From Prunella strophiata (taxonomy: Eukaryota > Chordata > Aves > Passeriformes > Prunellidae), in contig JAZBQD010000014.1 in NCBI GenBank assembly GCA_036583965.1, positions 4,806,191 through 4,870,190 on the forward strand: 64,000 nt of DNA, written 5' to 3'. Below, piece after piece: positions 24,201 through 36,041 of this stretch. Position 1 is the first letter of the stretch. Every line of letters starts with the position of its first letter. The notes under the pieces are model-generated. The model was not told the origin of the DNA, did no database searches, and saw nothing but the letters and a program-made list of their open reading frames with translations. Position numbers and translations under genes: made by a program.

Positions 24201-27200
24201 GTCTCCTGTCTATGTTGTAGTGGCAGGCTCGAAAAACCTCAAGAATTCTTTTGCAGCCAATGAGAAAATATTAAAATGTTAACAGTAGAGGAAATAGAAT
24301 TTTCATCTAAAAAGGAGAGTTGTAAATCTACACTGTTTTGCCTTTGCTGTGCTTTTTCAGAAGTCTTTTCCAGTGTTTTTTTGCCACTGCGTTCCCTTGC
24401 TTCCTCCCCTGTTCTCATTCTCACATAACCTCCCCTTCCTGAGCTTTGTATTTTCTTTTTCAGAACATTCATAATTTCCTTGTCTCTTTCCTGTCTCTTT
24501 ACCTACATTCTTTTCCTGTTCCTGAGACCTTTAAACTCATTCTCTTATCAAAATTAGCCCCCTATTTTTTTTCCATTTCAAATTAACTCCAAGCCATTCA
24601 TTGTGCCCATCAGCTGAAACCCACAGCTGTGTGCTCACCCACAGCCATTGCTGGCAAGTCTTGGGCTGCTGGAGGGAGTTAGCAAAAAGCAAAAGCTGCA
24701 ACTTCTTTGTTGAAAGAGAAGGAATGTGAGGAAAGGCCTCCTTTATGTTCTTTGTTCACTCAGGTGCCGCAGACTTCATATTTTGACAACTTACTATTTC
24801 ACCTGTGAAAAAGTTACCTTGGACTGTTACCTTCACAGGCTAGGTAAACACATGGAAAAGAATTCAGGAATTACCAAAATACTGTATCCTGATAGAGACC
24901 TGAATGAATATGGGAAAATAATTTTCCTAGTTAAATCACTGAGATCTGTGAGTCCTGTCTCAGAATATGTATTGCATAAACTCCTGTGATACTTTACCAG
25001 TAAAAAAAAACAATATGTGTGATAACATCTTCCCAGCTGTTGTCCTGCAAAGCATATCAGAAAGTAAGCCTTACACCAGACTAACTCCAGGAAAAGCAGG
25101 AGCTGATTTAAAATAAAAATCCAAGGGACTATGTGTAATGGCAGAAGATCCATTAGAATCTGCTGCAGCATAGATTTATAAACTTAATGTGAATGAAATG
25201 GCAGACTCAGAGTGAAGTTGTGCATAGTAGGATGCATATTCTTTTCATTAAGACTATACCTGCATTAAAATAGTAGATGGCAAAAACAAAGGTATGTTCA
25301 TTATTCCTCTTGCCATATAATGTCAAAACTTCCTAAAGGGTCTACCTCAGTCTAAGCAGAAAGGAGATAAGTGACACCAGCATTGGTTCCTTTACCCTTC
25401 AGTGTAGTTTTTGAACCACCACATTTTTTAGCCAAGGGTTCTTATTTTTAGGTCACTTATTTTGTGCTACTCTGAAAGCATTGTCCCTGTTGCTTAGGGA
25501 GTTCCAGATAACTGCATTTTTTGCCACCTGTATTTGGCTGTAAACTTTGATACAACTCTGTGTGAGATTTACCTCCAGATAGGTTGTACCTTCCTAGCAG
25601 TGCCCCACTGCAGAGAAATTGTAGCCCAGTAATAATAGTTTATGTCCATTTTTGCCTGCTTTTTAACTTTGTTCTGCACTAACTGAATGACTTCCATTGA
25701 CATTTTTGAGAGTTTGGTTAAAGTAAGTTTCTCATCTGGGGCTTTAGAAAGAAGCTTCCAGAGCTGTGTTTTGAAAGAAGTTTCCAGAGCTGCTTTCCTT
25801 CTTACTAGGAAAGTAAGAAGTTGAGCATACAGCATTACAGGTTCATGAGGTCTGAGGAGAAGAGTCCTGGTCAAAGAGTGCATATCAGAGGGAGAGGACT
25901 GACCACCTAGATCTTGTGGACTGTGTGATTCTTGTGAGTCCATTAGGATAAAGTTCACTGTGAGCAAAGAAATGAAACACAGTGGGAATTTTCAGAAGAC
26001 AAATTACATTACTGGTACCTCAGAATGAATACTTGTAATGGTGCTGTCTTCAATGTAGAGAACTCATTGCATGCATTAGCCTTCATAACTCTGCTATTTC
26101 ATGCTCTGATGAGTTCTTATCTTACATTAACACTCCCACCCACTGAGAGAAAGGTGAATTCTGGAAAAGTGATGGGAAGGAACCGCAGTGCTAATCTGCA
26201 CCAAAGATCTGGGTTTTTTCAGTAGGATTTCTCTGACTGCTGGGCCCAGGTTGATGCTACCACAGTAGAAGCTGCAGGCCCTCCCTATTTCTAACCATCC
26301 ATGTTTCACACGTGGTTTTAGGGAATACTAAGGCTGCATGACATTGCAGTCACATGTTGTCTACATTTAATTGCAGGGAATTGCTGGCTGAAAGCCAATT
26401 GCATGAGTCTTAGTCTCAGTGGAGAAGGTTCATTTTACACCTCAAAGCAGAATTTCAGTTCTGCTATCTGGTCAGATCTGCTATCTGATCTATTTGGCTG
26501 CCATTAGTTACTCACAGTTCTTCTTTTGGGGAATCTGCACTTTCTGGTGTACTGTGTTTGAAGAAGGCATGTTTGTTATAAAACATCTTCTACAGCAGCA
26601 GGGGAAGGAGGGAATTATATAATATAGAATTTGCATAAATAATATTACTTAATAATTACTTTTGCCTATTAGTAAATAAAACAGTTGTAAGAGCATGAAG
26701 CTCTTTTTGTTAGGGCTCATCTTCATTCTTAATATCCTGCAGTATTTGTGTGCTTTGTCTGTCCAGGTCAGAGCTGGTTTTATAGGTTGATGGAAAAGAA
26801 ACCAGAGCTAGCTCTTTTTGGCACTGAATTTTAACTCTTTAAGAAGTGTCATTTATTTTGCCAATCTTTTCCTTCCTGCCTACTTGACCAGACAGACTGT
26901 GACTGAATGAAACCACCACAGCTGTAGAAATAAAACCATTCTGATGACTAAATTAGTACATGGTATTCTAAAATAACTATTGAACAGCTCCACATCTGCC
27001 ATGCACCCCAAAGAAAAAGAAGTCCAGGATGATGCCTGCCATCCTGTCTGCCTCTGGTAGCAATATCCTGTCTGTGCTCCAGTGCTGTGTGTCATCAGCT
27101 GCCATATCTGAGGGTCAGTCTCACAGGGTTATTCGCTTGGTTTAATGTTCAATTCAGCCACTGGAGAGCCAGAATGGGAAATAAGAACAACATGGAGCTT

Positions 27201-29437
27201 GTTCACAGCCTTGAAGCTTCATATCTATCTCTGGAATCGTGGCATTAGGATACCAGATCTCCATTTTGGTGTTTCATTTCCCATCTTTGCTGTCAATGCT
27301 CAGATCACAATGCTATGACTAAGTATTTTTTTCCCATCCCACCCTGCTGCCCTCTGTGTGGGACAATCCAGGCTGGCAGAATTATGCTTGTTTTCATGTT
27401 TAGCTGTAATTATCTTAAATGAACATTTTGCTTAGCCTAAGACCAAGAACAATCAATTGCTGTCTCAGAAATGTCTCTGATAGTGAGACCTGGGCACTGG
27501 CTGTCATTTTTCATTAAGGAGTTGTCAAGGAAAACTTGTGCCAGCCAGAGCTGTGAAGTGTATCTTCCTGCATCTTTCTTTTAAAATGTGCTCAGAAGGA
27601 TGCAAACCACATCCCAAATTCAGTGTCATTTGGAGACAACCTAAAACTGTAAGTTGTTTTCATACAAAGCCATGAAACTGCTGAGGTCTCCTGGTTGAGA
27701 CTGGATAAAAAGAAATGGTTTAAAAACACATCTCCACGTCATTTAGAGTGTCAGTGAAAGACAAGTCTCCTGCCTCAGATTGTTCTCCATTCAGCAACTT
27801 CCAGTGGCTTTCTGGGTTGTTATGACTCTGACACAACCATGTAGGGTCCTCAGAAAAAAGTCAGACTTTGCCTCACACCTAGGGCCTAGATATTTCTGTT
27901 TCTTTTTATGCTGTGGCCTGTCTGCATGCTGTGTTTGTCATTCTCCCTCCTGTTTCACTTGCACTCTACAGCCTTTCATCCATTGAACAGCCTGTGCAAT
28001 CTCTCAGAAAAGGAGAGATTCCTGTACCTTGCACCTTTTCCCAGAGTTTCTGTCTGACTCAAATTGCAGTACTTGGGTGCAAAACAGAGAGACATTTTTA
28101 TCGCTGCCAGCTGCAGCCTCCAGAAAAAGGTAATATTCAACAGTGAACAGTGTATTGTGAACAAATGAAGCAGACACCTCTATCATCATCAGCTGATTTT
28201 AGGAGCAAAGGTAGTTCATAGTGAGTTGGTTACTCCTGTTAACAAATGCAGTACATTTTAATTCCTATCAGAAATTAAAAGTGTACTGAGTGTAACACAT
28301 CTTTGCTATTCTCAAAAACTCCATAAGCAAGAAGATTTTCCTCTGTGCCTGCTCCTAGTATGCAGTACTCCAAGGCCTCTGGGGCCATTCAACACCTGCC
28401 TTGAGACTCTGTGTGAAGTCTCTGCCTTGGCCAGTCATGAAATAACTTTAGGTGGTTGCCCACAGAAACTGTGAAGGCTGTAGCAGAACTGGAGTATTGT
28501 GAGTACATCTGGGCACCCGATGCCTGGCCACTGCTCTCCTGCTTTCAAGTTCATGTTCAGGCTGGTTTTCTGGTCTGTGTGAGAGGGAAAAGTGCTGTGT
28601 GACAGACAGACATGGCCTTTTCAGTACAAGGGGAGATAAGGGGAATTGGAAAAGTCATTTAACATCAAACTTTGTTGTTGTGATGTCTGCTTTACAGTTT
28701 GTGATGTAAATCATGAAGCAGAAAGAAAAAATCAGACAGCTCTATGAGAGATTGCATAGACTTGGTCTGGCCTGTGTTTTATTCTTTACATATGACTCTC
28801 TGCCACATTCTGGATGCTCCTGTTCAAGAGAATTTAAAAAAAAAATGTTGCTGTGTCAGCACAGTTAGTTCAAAAACCAATCTAGTGGTAAATCAAGATG
28901 CTCTGTATTTGAGTGTTCTGCTGTTTTAGAGCCAGGAAGACTTCTCTTTGTCACTTCACTTATCTTACAAAGAATGTCCTGCACCTTCTAGAGTGACTCC
29001 AGTCAAAGGGAGGAGCACTGTCTTTGTATAGACTGACTTTGGTCAGGACCCTTTGTTGTCTGTTCAGAAAATAGAGGTGCCAACTCAACTGACCCCTGCT
29101 GATTTGCAGATGATGGGAAAAGAGACATGCCAAGCAGGTAACAAGCACAGTTGCTAGAAATAAAGTATCATCAGATAAATGCATGTAAAGGTGGCTCATA
29201 CAACACCCTGAACTGTTTTTTGTCTTGCTCTGAGTTCAGATACAGATGGAGTGCAAGCAGATTTGTGTCACATAGCAGTGCTGGGTGCAGGCAGCAGTTT
29301 TGAGGCAAGAAGGCCTGGTAGTTGTTTGCCTAAGGAAAAAGAGATCATGTGTGTATGGGTACATGTAAACAGAGAGAGTGCCCATGCAGTGACTACAGGC
29401 TTCAATAGGCCCTCTTCTCATAGCAAGAGGGAGGCCT
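21216..29437. other. Unassigned DNA
   Basis: A GC-richer patch continues to about 21,560 beyond the LTR; it may be internal element sequence or host flank, and I cannot tell which. The rest is AT-rich without a supported gene. The 132-codon minus-strand frame at 25,569-25,967 shows no domain or splice context. A 26-bp imperfect tandem duplication at 25,747-25,792 lies within it. Confidence 0.45.
25747..25792 (+). repeat. 26-bp imperfect tandem duplication
   Basis: GAAAGAAGCTTCCAGAGCTG (25,747-25,766) recurs as GAAAGAAGTTTCCAGAGCTG (25,773-25,792) with one mismatch. The 26-bp period is not a multiple of three, so a duplication inside a coding frame would have shifted it. This argues against the overlapping 132-codon frame being a conserved gene. 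Confidence 0.9.
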
Positions 29438-29456
29438 CCCCCAGTGTCACTGGGGG
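29438..29456. repeat. 9-bp inverted repeat with 1-nt centre
   Basis: CCCCCAGTG and CACTGGGGG flank a single T. It forms a compact GC-rich palindrome in an otherwise unremarkable region. Confidence 0.85.
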
Positions 29457-32400
29457 CATTTGCCTTGGTATTTTCTCTAGTACCGTAAGGCATTTCTCTT
29501 ACACTTGGTATTTTCCTCTGGTAGTGTGAGTGGTCCAGTAAATAAGAGGACTGGATGTCTTGCCTGTACTGTAATATTCTTGAAGAGACAAGTGTTGGGT
29601 TGCTGAGATGTGGCTTGAAGGAGATGATGGTAAGAGTTGTGTCTGATGAGAACTCTGAGAATGGATGTAGGTAACTTCAGGTAAAAGCATCAGGCTCTGA
29701 GGTCACCTGAAAGGTCTTGGCACTTAGGCTAATCCTTTAACATGTCCCAAGGCCCAGTCCAAGAATTGGCCTAGATGGCCCTGCAGGGGGTAGCAATATT
29801 TGCTTGTAAGGCTGAACAAGTAGTAATCTGCAGAGGGAAGAGCTGGATTAATCAGAGGCATTGTTTCAGTGTTACCAGACTGCAGAGTTCTGGAGACAAG
29901 GGGTCTTGTCATGAGAAGTAATGAAAAGTTCCCCAGGATAACAGTAGCTTTATGTCTTAGAGAGGAATCCCTTTTACCAGAGCTTAGGTGGAATAGCCAT
30001 GGATCTTAACTTTTGGATTACAGAAATGTTTTGAAAAGCTAAATATCCATAAGACTTAAAAGGCACAGAAAGAAAAAGCTAAGTCTTAGTATCTCTCTAT
30101 GATGTTGTTTGCTTATCCAAACATACACATCAAATAAAGCCCAAGTATTATAGTCTGACAACAGAAACTCACAATGGCTGTCCTCTGTGAGTGCATTGCT
30201 TTTTCTCTCTTACCAGCATTATTTTAATTGCTTAGATTGTGTTTGTGAAGTCAACAGAAGACAGACACCTGCCTATTTGAAATGGCTGTTGAAATTGATT
30301 GACCAGCAACTGGTTAATCTAAATTTAAACTGAACTGAAAAATCCTTATTCATTAGCAATAGGCTAATTATTACTAATGCCTAATAATAGGCATTGTTAA
30401 ATTCTTACATTCAGTATTAAAGTCAGTCTTAGCTTTTATTCAATACTGAAAGGCAGCATTGCATTTTCTTGTGCATTTCAGTGGCTGGTTTGTGATGAAT
30501 GAAATCCAGCATGGTGCCTTCTTACCTCCACAGGGATCATGAGTTTGAAATGCAGAGACTTGTGCTCCTAGCTTGCCCAGCAGAAGAGAAAATGGTGCCA
30601 GCTCTAAGTGTGTGGCACCAAGGAGAACTGCACACTGAGGCCAGTGGATTTTGTGTCACGGCACCCGGTGTAGCAGAATGAGAGTTAGTTCATACTTCTG
30701 TCACAGAGGAGGCTCAACTATCATTTAGTCCAAGTGATCCTTATTTGATTACACTGAACATTCTATAGAAGTGTGAAGGAAACCAAAGTGGGAAACACTT
30801 GCTATCATTTTTTTATTTATTTTTGAGTGACATAAATATAGATATGATACAATTTGTGAATGTGCACTGTCCTGTAAAAATAGAAGAATAAGTGTTAGCC
30901 TTATAATATTTCATTTTGATTTGGGAAGTTTGAAATATTAATGTTTCTAGGTTCATTTAAGGTTTGAGAATTCCTACCCATGTTGACAACCCCTCCATGA
31001 GTAATGGCACTGGGAGCTGTTTTACAAATGTTTCTAACCCATTTAATTCTACATAGCCCCCAATTTGTTAACAGAGAATTTCATAGCTATATAAACATAC
31101 TATTTATGGTGTGCAGCCTAATGCAATTAACCATTTATTTTTAACTTCACATAAAGACACAATATAAAAAGATTAAATAACAAACACTTAACTGAGAGTG
31201 AAATGAATGTAGGTAGATATTTGCTTGTCCTAGGCCAGAGCATTATGAGCTAGAAGTTCAGAATGAGATGAGAAACTATAATGTAACAGAGGTAGTATGT
31301 GGTTAAGAGATATAAGGCCAGGTAAATAAACTATCTGAATTATGGTATTTAATATCCTGTCTTGACATAACTCCAATGCCTGTTATATGTTTTGGTGCAA
31401 ATTGTTCATTCCTGATCACTTGAAGTCTATTCCCCTCAGTTTTGGAATATTCTCTTCTTCTCCCATTTAACTAAAGTTACATATAAGTGCTAAACATGAA
31501 ACTCAGGACAGCTGGTGATTCAAAAGATAGCACAGCTTCCAAACACTGATGCCCAAGGCTAGAATTTGCAACTAAATCTGCTAATTAGGTTAAGAGCTAA
31601 AATACCAGTAGGTGCCTATCTGCATCCTTAGGCACCTAAGTACCTTTAAAATATAGCCCCATAGCCACTCTTTTATTTGTAGCACAGCAATGATAATCAT
31701 TCCTTACTTTGCAATTATCCCAGGAAGACAAGACAATGAAGTGTCTCAACAGCACTATAACAGGGGCCAGAAATGAGAGGATTCTTCCTGTCTCAATCTC
31801 TTTTGCTCCTCCTGGTTAAGACAGCCTGTTGCTGACTTTCTGGTGTCTGCACTAACAGCTCTGCTCCTGGCAAAGCACCCCTTCAGCTTGTTCACAGCTT
31901 AATCCATAGAGCAAGTGGTGGCATCAAGATTCAGGGAAGCTTATGGAAGGTGCTTGCTGTATTTTGCATTGCTTGTTTTAAATGGTCAGTATGTCTTAAT
32001 TCTCTTATAAGCCACCACTTTAAAATGAGTTGAGGTGGGAAAATTTGAAATCTATTGATTGCTCTTAAACCAGCTGTGGAGAGAAGTGGGTTTGTACCAT
32101 GCTGGTTGTATGGATGGTCATTGGGATTTCCTTGTGCTCTGACTATGGCCAGTACTGTGCTTTCTGTCCCATTCCTGTCCAGAGACACAGGTTCTGTGTG
32201 TTTAATGACTCTTGGCAGGGGGAAGCTGTGAGGAATATCTGCTTTTCACTTGACTCTCCTTCAGAACCAGAAGGATCTTTTGTCCAGCAACTCACGAGCC
32301 TGTATGAAAGAAATAGTGCTTAAAATGAAGCTAAATGGATAATGTCACCTACATGAACAAAAGGTTAAAGTGTTGTAAAAAGAGGTCTTGAAGGATTTGT

Positions 32401-32698
32401 AAATGTGTCCCTGTCTATGGCTCATGTAGGAGCATCGACTTTATAAAGGAAATACATTTAGACTTCAGATTTTTATACTGACTGTATGAAGTTAATGGGT
32501 TATTTTAAGAAGAAACTAAACCAAATTCTTCTTGTTATTCTGTTATAGATCTAGAAGTACTGTTTTGAAGATTTTATTTGCCTCAGATTAATTCTAACAT
32601 AATTAATATGTGTCTGGAAACAGAATATTTTTAATAGCCCAGCTGAAAAGCAGTTGTGTTTTAACTATGGGAAATAAATTCTTTTTCTTCCCTAGTCA

Positions 32699-32730
<32 letters not shown>

Positions 32731-34214
32731 TTACTTTGATGATGCTACATTTAAGTTTTCTACATTTAATCAAACCATTTGAAGGTGGTTGTTAGGTAAC
32801 TGGCTTTCTTTTATATTTGGAAGGAGCCAGTACAGGTTAAGATAACTTTATGGAAGAATTAGTAATTATTTTAATTACAGCAGCTGTGTTGTAAGTTGCA
32901 ATAAAGAGGTGGTGCACATTCCCTTACAGATTTTCATGCCCACATCTGCATTTTAGAACATACTTCCTGTGCATGAGTAGTTTTGTTATTACCATTAATA
33001 AAAAAAATCATATTCAAGATTTTTAAAAGCTGATTTTAAACTTCAAAGCAGGAGTAAATTTTTAAAAAGTTTTCTAGCACCAGCTCTATAGTTGAAAGAA
33101 ATACAAAGATTTTTAGTTTGCAAAGTCCAAATGAAATTCTTAATAAAAAAACAAGACTGTGTGAAAAGATGACCAAAATGCCTATTGTTTTCTAATACAC
33201 CCAGGTAGAAAACTATTTCCCAAAGGTTTGCAGATCTGACAAGTATTTAGTGCAGAGGATGGACATGAAAAGTAGGATGGGTTCCTGCATGACAGGCTCT
33301 ACCTTTGAAATATGAGATGACAAATCATTTTGTTAAACTGATTAGTTGGCAAAGCCTGGTAAATAAGTTTAAAAGTGCATGTAAAAAAATGCAATCTAGA
33401 AGTTCTCCAAGTAGGTTCCTAACTGGAGAGCTTTGAGAGAGGGGTGAGGCAGGTGCAATAGGACTTGAGAAATGATGATATTATTCCCAAACCCTGAAAT
33501 GGAAGACAGCAATAGAGTTGGGGCTAAGGTGGAAATAAGAAAAAGAAACTCTTTTTAATAAGGATTTAAGAAATACTCTATTGTTTTTCTGTCTTTAATT
33601 TGAGTTCTATAATATGTGAAATACTCTGTCATAGTAGATAATTTGTCAGAAAAGCTACCTAGAAAAAAAATACACATTTTAAACATAATATTTGATTGAA
33701 AGTGCAGAGAAGCTCCTAAATGAAGACATATGGGAATGAAAGAGATTAGTTATATGAGGTAGGACATAAAGAAGGACAGACATAATAGAAAAAACATAAA
33801 TTATTAGTGGTGTACAGAAGGTGAACTGGGAGGGTTTTTCCCCTTTCTTCAGTGAAAGAGTTTAGCAACATTCACAATGCAGTGAAATGTTACAAAGAAA
33901 TATTTTTTTCCCTTTCAAACAATGTCTACAGATTACCTGAAGATGTTCTTGAATTCAGCTGTGCAGAGAATATTGCTGAAACACAGAATGAAGTTTAGAA
34001 AATGCCAATGGTTGATGGTTCAGTGGTGTGCAGTGCCATTCCTGTTTTCTACAGTTCAGGATATGTCTCCTAGTGTTTGACTATTTGGTTACTTAAGAAA
34101 ACAAAGGAAACCATATGGGACACGTGCAGTATAAACTCTCTCTACTGCCAGTTTAAATCAGATTTAAAATCTCAAAGAAGAAATCTCATGGTAATAGTCT
34201 GTAACTTGTTTGGA
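29457..34214. other. Unassigned AT-rich DNA
   Basis: No supported gene. The stretch contains a T21 run at 32,706-32,726 and scattered short open frames without recognisable motifs. It is consistent with intergenic or intronic sequence. Confidence 0.5.
32706..32726 (+). repeat. T21 homopolymer
   Basis: An uninterrupted run of 21 T residues, with no retroposed body recognised beside it. Confidence 0.9.
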
Positions 34215-34700
34215 TATTGCTTTTGCTCCAGAGTGCCGGGTGTCCAGTCTGGAGGTGACTCCAGTGGTGCTGCCCCTGGGTGCCACGGTGGCAAGGGCAG
34301 TGGCCATCTCTGACTGAGGGCTGTGAGGCCAGGCTGTGGCCAGTCCAAGGGGTGATGTGGCTCTGGACCATCCTGCTGTGCCCATGGGAGAAGGGAGAGC
34401 AGGGCTCATGGCCCTCTTCCCCATGCAGCTGCACCTGGCTAGATGGGAGCCTTTGGATGTGTTGTATAGCCATGCATCCATTCATTCAAACTCTGAGCTG
34501 CTTCCCAGGAGAGGAATCTGGGAGAAGTTTGGTCCTTCTGTTTTCACATTCAGTGTTTCACAGTGAGTTCAGCTTTGGCTACTTCAAGGCCTCTAAAATA
34601 ATGCTGGAGTTTGGCAATAGCCCTAGAGAAACCCCTGGCAGCCAGCTCTCTGCTCTGCCCTGTGCCATATGAGCCTGACCTGTCCCACCCCACCTGAGTC
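34215..34700. other. GC-richer patch with unassigned overlapping frames
   Basis: Local GC content rises clearly above the surroundings, and two frames on each strand are open for 76-130 codons. The peptides are Trp, Pro and Ser-rich without a recognisable domain, which is typical of chance frames in GC-rich DNA. It could be an old repeat fragment or a noncoding regulatory patch. I cannot assign it. Confidence 0.3.
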
Positions 34701-34933
34701 TGCACATGAGCTTGGGTTTTATTCTCACTAAACAGAGGGTAACCAGGCTTAAAGTAACAATTTCCAGACAGATGGGTCAGAATCAAGGTCAGGGGCAGCC
34801 TTCACATAAATGACTACAGCTCCATCAATTCCAGCGAGGAATTGCCTCTCCTGGGTGGATCCCCTCACTTTGGTATGATGTTAGGCACATTTGCTATAAC
34901 CTCTCTTTCTCCCCAGAGAGGATTTTCCCATAC

Positions 34934-34949
34934 ACACACACGTGTGTGT
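34934..34949. repeat. Perfect 16-bp CA/TG palindrome
   Basis: ACACACACGTGTGTGT is its own reverse complement. Alternating purine-pyrimidine sequence of this kind favours Z-DNA or cruciform extrusion. The central CACGTG is also a generic E-box. Confidence 0.9.
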
Positions 34950-35999
34950 TCACATAAATAAAATTAGGATTGGTACCTTAAATATCAAGTGACAGTGTAT
35001 ATCCACTAAGCTCAAGATGTAACTACTTAGAGCAGTCATTAAGGATCACTGTTTGTCAGGAGTATTACCTGACTGAAACAAGTTTGTTTGGGGAGATTTA
35101 CAGGGTGCTATCTGGTGGGGGACAGATCAGGGCAGGGTTGATACACTATTTTGAAATATGTGCTTGCCTCTTTGTATCCTTAAAGAGAATAAAGGAATTT
35201 CCTTTCCAGGGAAAAAGAAAAGAAAAGAAGAAAAACTGTACCTTCCAGGGAATTCAGAGTAGGAAAATTTTAAATCTGTCAGCAGTGGTTGTATTTGGAG
35301 ATTTCTCAAGCAATGCATGAAATAATGTTCACTGAGCTAGAGAACAGCAGTATCGGGTAAAGAACATCCAGCTTAAACTTTCCAAGCTTTCAGTGCCCTG
35401 CTCTCCTTTTCAAAGCACTGCAGCAAGAATTGAATTCTGTTTGGGAAGCGTTTTTCCATTCTCCATTTGCAGAGTATAGCATCACAGAAAGTAGGATTCA
35501 AAGAGCCCCCCAGATGTTACATTGGCCACTCCTTTGCCTGGAGAGAGGATAAACTGTACTTCATTGCCAACAGACGCCTGTCTTACCTATTCATAAAAAC
35601 TTCTAATGAGTGAGAACCCACAGTCTCCTGGGAAAATCCATGGCAATGATATTAATCCTTAATTTTTTCTCCCCCCTACCCGAGTAGTCAAAACCTCCCC
35701 ACATCATTCATTTTATGTGAGGATCTGGAATGCAATTCTATTTGCTTTTAGAAAACTGCATGAGCCACTTGGCTGCTAGGTAATTCAGTTCATTTGGCAG
35801 TCTCACACTTCAATCCTGCAGTAGGAAATTCTTGCCAGTTCTTTGTGATTTTCATGTCTGTTTCATGATACTTGGTGTTTTTCCTGAAGCTACAGTTACT
35901 GAGCCACAGATCTTCACTTTTATTGCAGAACAGAAGAGAGGAAAAAAAAAAAAAAATCAAGTGTTTCCAACCCAGGAAAATGCTTGGAAATACTTATTA

Positions 36000-36041
36000 A
36001 AAAAACAAACAAAAAAAAAAAAAAAAAAAAAACAAAAAAAA
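36000..36041 (+). repeat. A-rich low-complexity tract
   Basis: Nearly pure A, interrupted by isolated C residues, with a single run of more than 20 A. No SINE or processed-gene body is recognisable upstream. Confidence 0.9.

Noticed and set aside
24239..24472. Lys/Glu-rich 77-codon minus-strand frame, considered as a downstream exon of the 53.5 kb candidate
   Set aside because: The minus strand is purine-rich here and lacks any polypyrimidine acceptor. The composition alone produces Lys and Glu codons.
25569..25967. 132-codon minus-strand open frame with a plausible-looking peptide
   Set aside because: No recognisable family, no promoter or splice context, and it contains a 26-bp tandem duplication that would have shifted any conserved frame.
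29740..29800. CTAGATGGCCCTGCAGGGGG resembling the CR1 3' region
   Set aside because: Only a short stretch resembles CR1 and the diagnostic TTCCAACCC tail is missing.
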